From Lachnotalea sp041821265 (GTDB lineage: Bacteria; Bacillota; Clostridia; Lachnospirales; Lachnospiraceae), in NCBI GenBank assembly GCA_041821265.1, contig JBGUEQ010000019.1, positions 1-64,000 of the forward strand: a DNA stretch of 64,000 nucleotides. The letters run 5' to 3'. Under the pieces are notes generated by a model. The model ran no database searches. It was not told the origin of the DNA and saw nothing but the letters and a program-made list of their open reading frames with translations. A program made the position numbers and the translations under genes. This document shows, one piece after another, positions 51,313 to 61,030 of this stretch. Position 1 is the stretch's first letter. The number at the start of each line of letters is the position of its first letter.

Positions 51313-53121
51313 ATGAGTGGAATGGGGAGCCTATATATTGGTGCATCAGGTATGCAGTCAAGTCAAAACGCATTAAATACCACTGCACATAACCTGGCTA
51401 ATATTGAAACAGATGGTTTTGTAAGACAGCAAGTTATACTATCTGATACGTTATATAATACACTTAAAGTAGGAGCGGTAAGCTCGCAACAAGCTGGACT
51501 TGGTACGACAGTAGCACAAGTACGACAAGTAAGAGATGTATTTCTTGATAAAGCCTATCGGTTAGAGGCTGGGAGAGCGAGTTTTTATGATGTTGGTTAT
51601 GGTACTTACTATGAGATAGAATCAATACTTGGAACCTTGGGTGGAACAGAGTTTAGTGATTCGCTAGAGGGTTTAAATGATGCTCTTAGTGAACTAGCCA
51701 AAGATCCATCAGATACGGCTAACCAAACATTGTTAAAACAGAGAGCTTCAACTTTTTTAGACGATGCGAAGGATGTGTATTCTTCATTAAAGGAATATCA
51801 ATATAGCTTGAATAATCAAGTTGCTGATACAGTAGACCAGATTAATACTTTATCAAGTAATATTTATGATTTGAATAAAAAGATTTCTGCTATTGAGCTT
51901 GGTGGAGTAGAAATGGCAAATGATTTGAGGGATACAAGAAATTCAGCATTGGATAAACTTGCGGGATTGATTCATATTGATTATAACGAAGATGCTAATA
52001 GAATGGTGACGGTTAAAGCAGAAGGAGTACAGCTAGTCAGCGAGGACAATGCATATGAGATGGGTTATACAACAGATGAAGACACTGGATTTGTAACACC
52101 AATTTGGACTGATTATAATAACATGGACGTATATGATATAACCGCTGCAATATCTACGGATACCGATACTGATGTAGGTAAATTAAAGGGACTTTTGCTT
52201 CAGAGAGGTACAGAAACAACAAATTATACCAATATACCAGTAGCACAAGATTATCAAGATTCGGATGGCAATTGGACTACCGGCAGTTGGACAGTGGATG
52301 GAGTTGCCTACACGGATGGCGAACTTGCTTGTGAAGCTGCAACTGATTATTATAATAATAATATATCGTTATCAGGCATGATGAATACATTAGCAGAATT
52401 TGATCAATTAATAAACGGGATTGTAACTGCTATTAATGATATATTGTGTCCTAACACTTCAATGACAGTAGCAACAGGAGAGACATGGACAGCAGAAGAT
52501 GGAAGTACATTGAATGTAGGAGATACCTATACCTGTCTTGATTTAGAAAAATGTGGACAATCTGCTGATGGAACGGTAGGTACAGAATTATTTTCAAGAA
52601 GTAGGACGAATAGATATACAGAATATACATACACAGATGGAAGTGGAAAACATACTGCTTATGTATATAATAAAGAAGATATTACTAAGCCTAATTCCTT
52701 GTATACAACAGAGAATTTAAAAGTTAATTCTATTATTTTGGATAATGTTGAAAAACTTCCTGTATATACATCAAATGGTGCGGTGGATATTAAAAAGGGT
52801 GAGGCATTGTATGCAATCTGGAGTAAAGGATTTGCTACTCTTAACCCAAACTCATCTGCAAAATCAACATTTCAAGATTATTACTCAAAAATGGTAAGCG
52901 ATGTTGGTAATTTTGGCTCTGTATACAATAGTATATCGACTTCTGAAGCTAGTACTGTATCAAGTTTAGATGGTGATAGACAGATGGTTATTGGCGTTTC
53001 ATCAGATGAAGAACTAAGCAACATGATTCGATTTCAAAATGCGTACAACGCAGCTTCACGATACATTAATGTTGTGAGTGAGATGCTAGAACACATTGTG
53101 ACTTCATTAGGAAACATATAG
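51313..53121 (+). CDS. flgK: Flagellar hook-associated protein 1, first copy
   Basis: A 602-residue hook-filament junction protein. The N-terminal rod-type motif (LYIGASGMQSSQNALNTTAHNLANIETDGFVRQQ) and the matching C-terminal helix (IRFQNAYNAASRYINVVSEMLEHIV) form the D0/D1 core. A long middle domain (about 200-500) is rich in Thr, Asp and Tyr. A second flgK-like gene follows after ten bases. The two are only distantly similar outside the ends. Confidence 0.88.
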   Translation: MSGMGSLYIGASGMQSSQNALNTTAHNLANIETDGFVRQQVILSDTLYNTLKVGAVSSQQAGLGTTVAQVRQVRDVFLDKAYRLEAGRASFYDVGYGTYYEIESILGTLGGTEFSDSLEGLNDALSELAKDPSDTANQTLLKQRASTFLDDAKDVYSSLKEYQYSLNNQVADTVDQINTLSSNIYDLNKKISAIELGGVEMANDLRDTRNSALDKLAGLIHIDYNEDANRMVTVKAEGVQLVSEDNAYEMGYTTDEDTGFVTPIWTDYNNMDVYDITAAISTDTDTDVGKLKGLLLQRGTETTNYTNIPVAQDYQDSDGNWTTGSWTVDGVAYTDGELACEAATDYYNNNISLSGMMNTLAEFDQLINGIVTAINDILCPNTSMTVATGETWTAEDGSTLNVGDTYTCLDLEKCGQSADGTVGTELFSRSRTNRYTEYTYTDGSGKHTAYVYNKEDITKPNSLYTTENLKVNSIILDNVEKLPVYTSNGAVDIKKGEALYAIWSKGFATLNPNSSAKSTFQDYYSKMVSDVGNFGSVYNSISTSEASTVSSLDGDRQMVIGVSSDEELSNMIRFQNAYNAASRYINVVSEMLEHIVTSLGNI

Positions 53122-53131
53122 GAGGGTTTAT

Positions 53132-55177
53132 ATGTCATCAACATTTTTGGGATTGACTATTGCATCATCGGGATTGTCTACCTATCAGACAGCGATAAAT
53201 GTTACTGGAAATAACATTGCAAATGTAGAAACAAAAGGATATACAAGGCAGGCAGCTACACAAACAGCTTCTCAAGCACTAAGAGCTTATACTACCTATG
53301 GACAGATTGGTACTGGTGTAACAACAACTGGAATAGAGCAGATAAGAAATAGCTATTATGATACAAAATTTTGGAGCTCGAATACAAGACTGGGCGAATA
53401 TGATGCCAAAGATTATTACATGGAGCAAATAGAAAATGTATTTGATGAAACAAAGAATACAGCTGGATTTACTAAGGGGTTTTCTACTTTTTTTAGTTCG
53501 TTAAATACAACTGCTGGAAGTTCGCTATCAGTATCAAACCTAACACAGTTTGTAAATGATGCACAAACCTTTGCAGAATATTTTAATGATTTATCAACTA
53601 GTTTAGATAAAATACAAGATGATTCAAATGAAGAAATTAAGACCTATACAGATAAAATAAATAGTATTGCACAGCAAATATATACTTTGAATAAGCAGAT
53701 TAATGTTGAAGAATTAGCTGGAGGAACTGCAAATACGCTGAGAGATCAAAGGGCACTCTTAGTAGATGGATTATCAGAGATAGTACCAGTTGAAGTGACA
53801 GAAACAGAAATAGAGAGTGCACAGGGTATTAAAACAGGTGCTACAAGCTATGAAGTTGCGATATGTGGTCAGACACTTGCAAATTGTGATGGTTATAATC
53901 AATTAGAATGTGTAGCACGTACTGAGAAGGTAAATCAATCAGATATAGATGGATTATATGATATTCAATGGGAAAATGGGAATCAATTTAATGTAGTTTC
54001 GTCAAAAGTGAGTGGGAAATTAAAAGCATTGTATGACATAAGAGATGGTAATAATGCTGATAACTTTAGAGGCGGTATTACTGATGTTACAGCAGTGGAT
54101 GCGAATAATACGTTAGTAACAATCTCGAGCTCAACGTTTGATGATTTGAATCAAATGACGTTGAATGGCGCGGGAACGATTACACTTGGGAATAAACAAT
54201 ACACATATGATTCGTTTTCGGCAGAATACAATTCAATTAGTGATGACTATAACTATACATTTAATATTACGAGCAATAATTCACAGGTTACATCAGCATT
54301 GGTAGGAAGGAGTGCTGCAGTAGGTTCAAGTGTTGACTATTATGGAGTTCCATATTATATGGCACAACTTAATGAATTTGTAAGAGCATTTGCAGAAACA
54401 GCGAATAGCATATTAACGACAGGATACAATTCTTCGGGGGAACTTGGGGGAATATTATATACAGGCACTTCGGTTACAAGCCAGGAATATGATTTTTCAA
54501 TGTCTGGTTCTATTGCAGCAATCACGGAAGCTTCAGGAGTATCAACCGTACAAGTTAAAGCAGATAGTACCGAAACAGGTAAACCAATTGACTCAGGTAG
54601 TATCAGTATAAATGGGGTAGAATATGATTATGACAGTTATACGTTTGATTCAGCTACTAATATATACAGCTACCAAATTAGTGGTAGTGTAGATTCGTCG
54701 TTAGTAGGTAAGAACGCCGATAATTATTCGTTAATTCAAACCAATACTTCCGATAGTTACTATATGTTAACAGCAGCAAATTTAAAAGTTAAAAGTGAAA
54801 TGATCAAAGACCCAACGTTACTTGGAACTACAACAGATTTTGTTAATGACACTGATTCAGGGGATGTGCTTACTAAATTGTATGGGGCAAAATCAGATAA
54901 GAACGTACTTTCGTTTAGAGGCGGAACAGCAGAAGAGTTTTTGTCATGTATTGTATCAGATGTGGCGGTGGATTCAGAAAAAGCTAATACTTTTTCGACT
55001 AAGTACAATACACTGATAAAAACAATAAAAAACCAAAGATTATCTATTTCAGGTGTTGATAATGATGAAGAAGCAGTTAATCTTACAAAATATCAAAATG
55101 CATATGAATTATCCTGTAAATTGGTTTCTGTTTTACAAGAAATGTATGACAAATTGATTAACCAAACAGGAGTATAA
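53132..55177 (+). CDS. flgK: Flagellar hook-associated protein 1, second copy
   Basis: A 681-residue protein with FlgK-type ends: FLGLTIASSGLSTYQTAINVTGNNIANVETKGYTRQ at the start and NLTKYQNAYELSCKLVSVLQEMYDKLI at the end. Its middle domain is longer and different from that of the first copy. Two junction proteins could form a mixed ring, or one may serve another step of assembly. AGGAGG lies before the ATG, ten bases after the first copy, which shows close coupling. Confidence 0.85.
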   Translation: MSSTFLGLTIASSGLSTYQTAINVTGNNIANVETKGYTRQAATQTASQALRAYTTYGQIGTGVTTTGIEQIRNSYYDTKFWSSNTRLGEYDAKDYYMEQIENVFDETKNTAGFTKGFSTFFSSLNTTAGSSLSVSNLTQFVNDAQTFAEYFNDLSTSLDKIQDDSNEEIKTYTDKINSIAQQIYTLNKQINVEELAGGTANTLRDQRALLVDGLSEIVPVEVTETEIESAQGIKTGATSYEVAICGQTLANCDGYNQLECVARTEKVNQSDIDGLYDIQWENGNQFNVVSSKVSGKLKALYDIRDGNNADNFRGGITDVTAVDANNTLVTISSSTFDDLNQMTLNGAGTITLGNKQYTYDSFSAEYNSISDDYNYTFNITSNNSQVTSALVGRSAAVGSSVDYYGVPYYMAQLNEFVRAFAETANSILTTGYNSSGELGGILYTGTSVTSQEYDFSMSGSIAAITEASGVSTVQVKADSTETGKPIDSGSISINGVEYDYDSYTFDSATNIYSYQISGSVDSSLVGKNADNYSLIQTNTSDSYYMLTAANLKVKSEMIKDPTLLGTTTDFVNDTDSGDVLTKLYGAKSDKNVLSFRGGTAEEFLSCIVSDVAVDSEKANTFSTKYNTLIKTIKNQRLSISGVDNDEEAVNLTKYQNAYELSCKLVSVLQEMYDKLINQTGV

Positions 55178-55189
55178 GGGGGAACAATA

Positions 55190-56932
55190 ATGGGAATTAG
55201 AATTACAAATAAAATAATGACTAATAATGCAATTAACAATGTAAATACAAATAAAACATTATTGGATAAAGTCTCAACTCAAGTCGCAACACAACAAAAG
55301 ATAACAAGAGCTTCAGAAGATCCTGTAGTTGCTATTAGAGCACTAAGATTAAAAAGTAGTATTAACACTTTGACTCAATATTCGACTAAGAATATAAAAG
55401 ATGCATCTAGTTGGTTAGATGCTACAACGACAGCTTTGAATAATATGGGAACATGTGCCAGCTCTATGCTAGGCGATGCGACAAAAATATCATCGAATCA
55501 GTATTCATTAGAAGAAAAGAAAGCTTTATTGGATGAATTCCAGTCGCTTCGTGAGCAGATATATAAAGAGGGTAATGCGGACTACGGTGGAAGAAGTCTG
55601 TTGACAGGATACAAGACGAATATGGATCTTGCATTTGAAACCGCAGATACTTCGGCAAATTATAGAATAACCGAGAATTTTTCGGGAACGGATGTAGATG
55701 CATTTACCTATGTGTCTGGATGCGTAGATGTAAATTCAAGTGATATATTAAGCAGTACAGCAACTGAATATGATCAAGATACGATAGTAAATAACTCGTT
55801 ATATAGATTAAGATTAGCATATGGTGATTTAGATGAAAATTCAGATACAACGGCACAAGAATTAACGTACCAATCTTCAGGGAAGCTAAATACAGACTTG
55901 ACTGTAGCAATAGCAGGGTCATCGACTGGTTATGTGAAAGCCAATGTAAGCGTAGACCCAATTACGAGTGTTGTAAGCGCAACGGTAGCAGGAACCGATT
56001 TGTTAGGTTTTAATTATACAGCAGATGTGGATTCGGCAACTGGAATTATAACAATTAAGGATTCGGGTGGTACAGCAGTTGGGATGCTTGACTATTTGGT
56101 AGATGGAAGTACAGTAACTGCATCAAAGGAAGTAAGCATAAATGCAGTATCATTAGCTGATACGGGTGGAAGTGACGCAGCATATCTCAGTACATCGGCT
56201 GAAGGAATTACACTTATTAAAGAAACAGGGGAATTGATATTAGGTGCAGGTGTCTATCAATCACTTCAAAATTGTGGTGATGATGCAATCAGTTTCACGT
56301 ATGAAAAGACTGGATTTGCTGAAGGAGAACTTCGACCAGAACACTATTTTGATTGTACCAATCTTGAAAATGGATATGAATATGTTAATCAAGATGTGTC
56401 ACAAGATATTGATTACGTAGTTAACTTTAATCAAACACTTACAGTTAATACGGAAGCTAAAAATGTATTTGATCAATCGATTGGACGTGATGTTGATGAT
56501 ATGATATCAGCATTAGAAAAAGCGATTGCAACGGACACGAAAGTGAATTCTCTTAATTCAATGTTAACAGACTCGCAATACAGCGATAAAAAAGATTATA
56601 TTCAATCCTTAATTGATGCTACTAAAAAAGAAAAGACTTATGCAGAAGACAAACTACAGACATTGGCAGAACGAAGTATTACGAACTTTCAAGGTTACTG
56701 CGATGATTTCACAGTTGCCAAGACAGAAGTGGGAAGTAAAGTAAGCCGGTTGACATTAACAACAACAAGAGTGTCAAACCAATTGACTAATTTAAAAACT
56801 TTATCTACAGATAATATTGGCGTTAAATTGTCAGATGTTTTAATTGAACAACAAGCAGCCAATTTAGCATATGATGCAGCACTTTCAGCTACAAGTAAAA
56901 TAATTACGCACTCCTTGCTAGATTTCTTGTAA
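55190..56932 (+). CDS. flgL: Flagellar hook-associated protein 3, enlarged
   Basis: A flagellin-like junction protein with the FlgL start (GIRITNKIMTNNAINNVNTNKTLLDKVSTQVATQQKITRASEDPVVAIRAL) and a C-terminal helix (VLIEQQAANLAYDAALSATSKIITHSLLDFL). At 580 residues it is nearly twice the usual length (about 300). The extra sequence, about residues 165-430, is a beta-rich insertion that would project from the filament junction. It starts 12 bases after the second flgK. Confidence 0.9.
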   Translation: MGIRITNKIMTNNAINNVNTNKTLLDKVSTQVATQQKITRASEDPVVAIRALRLKSSINTLTQYSTKNIKDASSWLDATTTALNNMGTCASSMLGDATKISSNQYSLEEKKALLDEFQSLREQIYKEGNADYGGRSLLTGYKTNMDLAFETADTSANYRITENFSGTDVDAFTYVSGCVDVNSSDILSSTATEYDQDTIVNNSLYRLRLAYGDLDENSDTTAQELTYQSSGKLNTDLTVAIAGSSTGYVKANVSVDPITSVVSATVAGTDLLGFNYTADVDSATGIITIKDSGGTAVGMLDYLVDGSTVTASKEVSINAVSLADTGGSDAAYLSTSAEGITLIKETGELILGAGVYQSLQNCGDDAISFTYEKTGFAEGELRPEHYFDCTNLENGYEYVNQDVSQDIDYVVNFNQTLTVNTEAKNVFDQSIGRDVDDMISALEKAIATDTKVNSLNSMLTDSQYSDKKDYIQSLIDATKKEKTYAEDKLQTLAERSITNFQGYCDDFTVAKTEVGSKVSRLTLTTTRVSNQLTNLKTLSTDNIGVKLSDVLIEQQAANLAYDAALSATSKIITHSLLDFL

Positions 56933-57077
56933 AATTATAATCTGACAATTAAGATAAATTATTATTTCCAAGTAAAATGCATTTTGTTTTTTATGGTGAA
57001 ATGCTATAATAATTATTTAGGTAGAATCTAATAGAATGCTAGGGGTAAATGGTTATTCTGAAATAAAGGAGAGTAAA

Positions 57078-57542
57078 ATGACAATAAAGACAAAATTATT
57101 TGGTGAAATAGCTGTAGATGAAAAAAAAGCAATTTATTTTGAAAATGGAATTATAGGATTCCCAGATATGAAAAAGTACATGATTATTTATGATGAAGAA
57201 AAAGGGGATAAAGCCAAAATTTCTTGGCTTCAATCTATAGAGGAACCAGGCTATGCAATACCAGTAATCAATCCATTGCTTGCAAAAACGGATTATAATC
57301 CAACCGTCAATGATGAATTAATTAAATCACTTGGTGAATTAGATGCAGAGGAGATGCTTGTTCTAGTTACAGTAACGATACCAGTTATATTAGAAGAAAT
57401 TACAGTGAACCTAAAAGCTCCAATTATTATTAATGCAATTACAAGAAAAGCATGCCAAATAGTAGTTGAAAACGAAGAATACCTTGTGAAATATCCAGTG
57501 TATGAAATATTTAAAACCAAACAAGAAAAGGTGGGTGAATAA
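57078..57542 (+). CDS. fliW: Flagellar assembly factor FliW
   Basis: A 154-residue protein that binds either flagellin or CsrA. The pattern GEIAVDEKKAIYFENGIIGFPDMKKYMII, WLQSIEEPGYAIPVINP and NLKAPIIINAITRKACQIV is typical. The ATG at 57078 follows AAAGGAG. The csrA start lies one base after its stop, the usual coupled pair. When flagellin accumulates, FliW leaves it free of CsrA repression no longer; the flagellin leader in this window has the matching target. Confidence 0.93.
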   Translation: MTIKTKLFGEIAVDEKKAIYFENGIIGFPDMKKYMIIYDEEKGDKAKISWLQSIEEPGYAIPVINPLLAKTDYNPTVNDELIKSLGELDAEEMLVLVTVTIPVILEEITVNLKAPIIINAITRKACQIVVENEEYLVKYPVYEIFKTKQEKVGE

Positions 57543-57543
57543 T

Positions 57544-57762
57544 ATGCTTGCCCTTTCTAGGAAAAAAAATGAAGCAATAATGATAAATAATAATATAGAA
57601 ATAACGATTTTGGATATTAAAGGTGACCAAATTAAAATAGGTATATCAGCTCCCAAAGATGTTCCTATTTATCGTAAAGAGCTCTACTTACAAATTCAAG
57701 AAGAAAATAGAAATGCTGTTACGGTAGAAGGATTAGAAGCCTTGAATAAATTAATGAAGTAG
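57544..57762 (+). CDS. csrA: Carbon storage regulator CsrA
   Basis: A 72-residue RNA-binding dimer that blocks translation by binding GGA motifs at ribosome sites. It has the MLALSRKKNEAIMINN start with the conserved Arg in the RNA-binding strand, IGISAPKDVPIYRKEL, and a slightly longer C-terminal tail typical of FliW-partnered CsrA. It is coupled to fliW. The likely target is the flagellin leader at 60988-61030. Confidence 0.94.
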   Translation: MLALSRKKNEAIMINNNIEITILDIKGDQIKIGISAPKDVPIYRKELYLQIQEENRNAVTVEGLEALNKLMK

Positions 57763-57806
57763 AAAAATTACTTAATTATTATTTTACTATTATGAATTTG
57801 CAAAAA

Positions 57807-57817
57807 AAATCCGATAT
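57807..57817 (+). promoter_or_regulatory. Possible sigma-28 -10 element before flaG
   Basis: TCCGATAT at 57810-57817 matches the sigma-28 -10 box and lies about 114 bases before flaG. The -35 position reads TATG instead of TAAA, so the site is weak. Confidence 0.35.
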
Positions 57818-57930
57818 ATAATTAAGAAAGTCGTTAATATTTTAAGCAACAATGGTTTGGTTGCTGATCATAATGAATATTGAAGTAGATTTTTTGTTCT
57901 GCTTTGAATGAGTCACACGGAGGTGAGTTT

Positions 57931-58341
57931 ATGGAATTAACTACAGTAATAAGTAATGCTTATCAAGGAGGTAATACTACTGTTGACATCCAACCTATTC
58001 GGGCAACAATGAATGATACAGAAGAAGCGGTGAAATTTGAGTCTACTTCGGCATCGTTGGATGGTACAGCGATTTCTATTCAGGAAGATAGTAACAAGGA
58101 TAAGAATTTAATTGAAATTAACAATAGTGATAGGAAGAAATCTATTAGCGAAATTAATAGTAGACTGAACAAAAATACGGAAGCAATATTTGGGATTCAT
58201 GAAGCAACCAACCGAGTAACTATAAAGATTATAGATAAAGATACAAAAGAGGTAATTAAAGAAATCCCGCCAGAAAAGACACTTGAAATGATTGCAAAAG
58301 TATGGGAACTTGCGGGAATTTTAGTAGATGAAAAACGTTAG
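57931..58341 (+). CDS. flaG: FlaG family flagellar protein
   Basis: A 136-residue protein. The C-terminal 65 residues form the FlaG domain (ISEINSRLNKNTEAIFGIHEATNRVTIKIIDKDTKEVIKEIPPEKTLEMIAKVWELAGILVDEKR). The N-terminal half is polar and variable. FlaG affects filament length in some bacteria. It starts at ATG 57931 behind GGAGGTGAG and is followed by fliD after 11 bases. Confidence 0.87.
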   Translation: MELTTVISNAYQGGNTTVDIQPIRATMNDTEEAVKFESTSASLDGTAISIQEDSNKDKNLIEINNSDRKKSISEINSRLNKNTEAIFGIHEATNRVTIKIIDKDTKEVIKEIPPEKTLEMIAKVWELAGILVDEKR

Positions 58342-58352
58342 GAGGTAAAATT

Positions 58353-59897
58353 ATGACCATTAGAATGACAGGTATGGCTTCGGGCCTTGATACAGATTCA
58401 ATTATAACAGAGTTAATGAAAGCACAACGCACAAAAATAGATTCAGTTGAGAAAAAGAAAACGACAACTGAATGGAAAACGGATGCATGGAGTACTTTGA
58501 ATACAAAGGTTTATGCTTTGTACACGGGTTCTCTTAGTGAAATGCGTTTTTCAGCAAATTATAATAAGAAGGCAGCAACGATTTCCGATTCGACTATAGC
58601 AACAGTTACAGCGAATAGCACTGCGGTTGATGGAACACAAGAATTAGTCGTTAAGAGTTTAGCGAAGTCAGGATATTTAACGGGAGGATCCATTTCAACT
58701 TCGGATTCGAGTACACTTTCTTCGAGTAGCACTTTGAGCAAATTAACAGGATATGCAGGTACAGGAGACGGCACACTTGAGATAACAGTTGGAACCAAAA
58801 CCTCTTCCATAACGGTTAACAGCTCAAGTACAATCAGTAATGTGGTTGCTCAACTTAAATCAGCAGGAGTGAATGCAAGTTTTGATGCTACGAACAAAAG
58901 AATATTTGTTAGCTCAACAACAAGCGGTGCGGCAGCTGATTTTAGTATAACAGGAGCTGATGCAGAGGGGGCAGATGCATTAGATATATTGGGATTAAGT
59001 GTGTCATCTACTACTAATGCTGCAACTAAAATAGCGGGACAAGATGCAGAAATCACTTTAAATGGAGCAACCTTTACTTCCGCAAGTAATACGTTTAGTA
59101 TTAATGGATTAAGTATTGTAGCAACGGAGGTAAGCGACTCATCAACGGTTTCAGGAAATACAGTATATAGTGCTACGTCTATATCCATTTCACGAGATTA
59201 TCAAGCCACTTATGATACAATTAAGGATTTTTTCACAGAATATAATACCTTGATTAATGAGATGGATAGTCTTTATAATGCAGATAGTGCAAAAGGTTAT
59301 GAACCACTTACGGATGATGAAAAAGATTCAATGACTGATACACAAATTGAAGATTGGGAAACAAAGATTAAGGATGCGCTTTTGCGAAAAGATAGTAATC
59401 TTGGAACGGTTTCGACTGCAATGAAGAAATCATTGTATGAAAGTTATAAAATTGATGGTACTATCTACAGTTTGGCGAGTTTTGGAATTGCAACAGGAAG
59501 TTATTTTAACACAGATAGTGATGAACATAATGCATATCATATAGATGGTAACTCAGATGATTCGACAGTTTCTAATAATACAGATAAATTGATGGCTGCA
59601 ATCAAGAATGATCCTGATAAGGTGATGAATTTTTTTGCAACATTAACTAAAGGTTTATACACAAAGGTTGGAGATAACATGAAATCGATAACTGGAGTTC
59701 GAACTTCATATAAGGTATATGATGATCAAACTCTGGATAGTCAAATTGATGATTATGAGGATAAAATTAATAAATTAGAAGATAAGTTTACGGCAATGGA
59801 AGACAGATATTATAGTCAATTTTCGGCAATGGAAACAGCTTTAACTAAGTTGCAATCAAGTAGTTCGGCCCTTACAAGCTTGTTAGGTAGTTCATAA
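58353..59897 (+). CDS. fliD: Filament cap protein FliD
   Basis: A 514-residue hook-associated protein 2, which caps the filament and folds flagellin at the tip. The N-terminal MTGMASGLDTDSIITELMKAQRTKIDSVEKKKT and the C-terminal coiled-coil (DDQTLDSQIDDYEDKINKLEDKFTAMEDRYYSQFSAMETALTKLQ) match the FliD_N and FliD_C parts. The middle is rich in Ser and Thr. AGGAGG precedes the ATG. Confidence 0.93.
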   Translation: MTIRMTGMASGLDTDSIITELMKAQRTKIDSVEKKKTTTEWKTDAWSTLNTKVYALYTGSLSEMRFSANYNKKAATISDSTIATVTANSTAVDGTQELVVKSLAKSGYLTGGSISTSDSSTLSSSSTLSKLTGYAGTGDGTLEITVGTKTSSITVNSSSTISNVVAQLKSAGVNASFDATNKRIFVSSTTSGAAADFSITGADAEGADALDILGLSVSSTTNAATKIAGQDAEITLNGATFTSASNTFSINGLSIVATEVSDSSTVSGNTVYSATSISISRDYQATYDTIKDFFTEYNTLINEMDSLYNADSAKGYEPLTDDEKDSMTDTQIEDWETKIKDALLRKDSNLGTVSTAMKKSLYESYKIDGTIYSLASFGIATGSYFNTDSDEHNAYHIDGNSDDSTVSNNTDKLMAAIKNDPDKVMNFFATLTKGLYTKVGDNMKSITGVRTSYKVYDDQTLDSQIDDYEDKINKLEDKFTAMEDRYYSQFSAMETALTKLQSSSSALTSLLGSS

Positions 59898-59913
59898 TTA
59901 GGAGGAAAACAAA

Positions 59914-60288
59914 ATGGCTTTACCAAATGCTTATTCAGCATACAAAAATAATCAGGTATTAACTGCAACACCTGGAGAATTAACATTAATGTTATATGAA
60001 GGAGCAATTAAATACTGTAATATTGCAATTCTAGGAATTGAGCAAAAAAACATCGAGAAAGCAAATGACAATATAAAAAAATGTCGAGCTGTTGTCACGG
60101 AACTGAGAGCAACTTTGAACTTTGATTATCCAATTGCACAAGAATTTGAAAATGTTTATGTGTATATTATTCAAAGACTATCGGAGGCAAATATGCATAA
60201 AGATAAGAGTATTCTTGAAGAGGTGCTAGAATATTTAAGAACAATGAAAGATACGTGGAAAGAGGTAATGAGGCTAGCTAAAAAGTAG
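59914..60288 (+). CDS. fliS: Flagellin export chaperone FliS
   Basis: A 124-residue helical chaperone that holds the C-terminus of flagellin. It has the NAYSAYKNNQVLTATPGELTLMLYEGAIKYCNIA start and the family's four-helix pattern, ending in a short basic tail. It lies 16 bases after fliD. Confidence 0.93.
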   Translation: MALPNAYSAYKNNQVLTATPGELTLMLYEGAIKYCNIAILGIEQKNIEKANDNIKKCRAVVTELRATLNFDYPIAQEFENVYVYIIQRLSEANMHKDKSILEEVLEYLRTMKDTWKEVMRLAKK

Positions 60289-60308
60289 TCTTATCCTAGG
60301 GGTGATTA

Positions 60309-60791
60309 ATGGAACAGGATGCTAATTATATATTAATAATGATAGATAGTTTGCAGAAAAAAGTGTCGATATTAAACGGCATAATAACTGTTAACAATCA
60401 GCAAGCTGAGATTATTGTAGATATTAAAAAAAACATGGTTGAATATGAAGTTACTATTGATAATAAACAACTATTAATTGATGAGCTTAATTTATTGGAT
60501 AATGGATTTGAAGCGTTGTATGAGCGTGTTCAAGCGGAAATATTTTCTAACTCGCTGGAACATGTAGACCAAATAAAAGAAATGCAGAGTTTGATTGCTG
60601 CGATTACCGACAAGAGTGTTGAAGTACAAGCAGGTGAAGAGAAGAATCGACAAGTGATAGCACAACAATTTTCATTGTTGAAAAGGGAAGTGAAAAACTT
60701 CAAAGATAATCGTAATGTCGTAAATACATATTATAAAACGATGCAGAAACTAAATTATATAACCCCACAATTCATGGACAAAAAAAAATAA
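60309..60791 (+). CDS. Probable FliT-like flagellar chaperone
   Basis: A 160-residue protein predicted as nearly all helical, with a long heptad pattern (LIMIDSLQKKVSILNGIITVNNQQAEII, then AVISDKSVEVQAGEEKNRQVIAQQFSLLKREVKNFKDN-like C-terminal part). Its place after fliS and its size fit the FliT-type chaperones found here in Clostridia, but the sequence similarity I can see is weak. It starts 20 bases after fliS behind AGGGGTG. Confidence 0.6.
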   Translation: MEQDANYILIMIDSLQKKVSILNGIITVNNQQAEIIVDIKKNMVEYEVTIDNKQLLIDELNLLDNGFEALYERVQAEIFSNSLEHVDQIKEMQSLIAAITDKSVEVQAGEEKNRQVIAQQFSLLKREVKNFKDNRNVVNTYYKTMQKLNYITPQFMDKKK

Positions 60792-60809
60792 AATAATTTA
60801 ATAAAACTA

Positions 60810-60836
60810 TTAACTTTATTAAAAAAATTACCGATA
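60810..60836 (+). promoter_or_regulatory. Sigma-28 promoter of flagellin
   Basis: TAAC-N15-ACCGATAT matches the sigma-28 consensus well. It would start a leader of about 185 bases. Confidence 0.75.
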
Positions 60837-60893
60837 TAAATGATAAGAGTGATGTGAAAATTTGTAATTATTAAATTTATATAATTTTTATCC

Positions 60894-61030
60894 AAATCAC
60901 TTGACCAAGTATCACAATGAGGTGTATTATCACTTTAAGCTAATTAATTTAGTGGTGTAAAGTGATTTACATAAAATAACATAAAATTTGCAACATGGAT
61001 GTTGCAACAAATTCAAGGAGGAATTAACTA
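60894..61030 (+). promoter_or_regulatory. Flagellin mRNA leader with CsrA-type hairpin
   Basis: AAATCACTT (60894-60902) and AAGTGATTT (60960-60968) form an outer stem. A second stem TTGCAACA/TGTTGCAA (60988-61007) places TGGA in its four-base loop, giving ACATGGATGT, one base off the CsrA target ACARGGAUGU. Next, CAAGGAGGA is the ribosome site. Two GGA sites this close to the start are the layout of a CsrA-repressed flagellin gene. Confidence 0.7.

Noticed and set aside
58559..59188. Open frames antisense to fliD
   Set aside because: Shadows of a Ser/Thr-rich gene; no ribosome sites or recognisable motifs.
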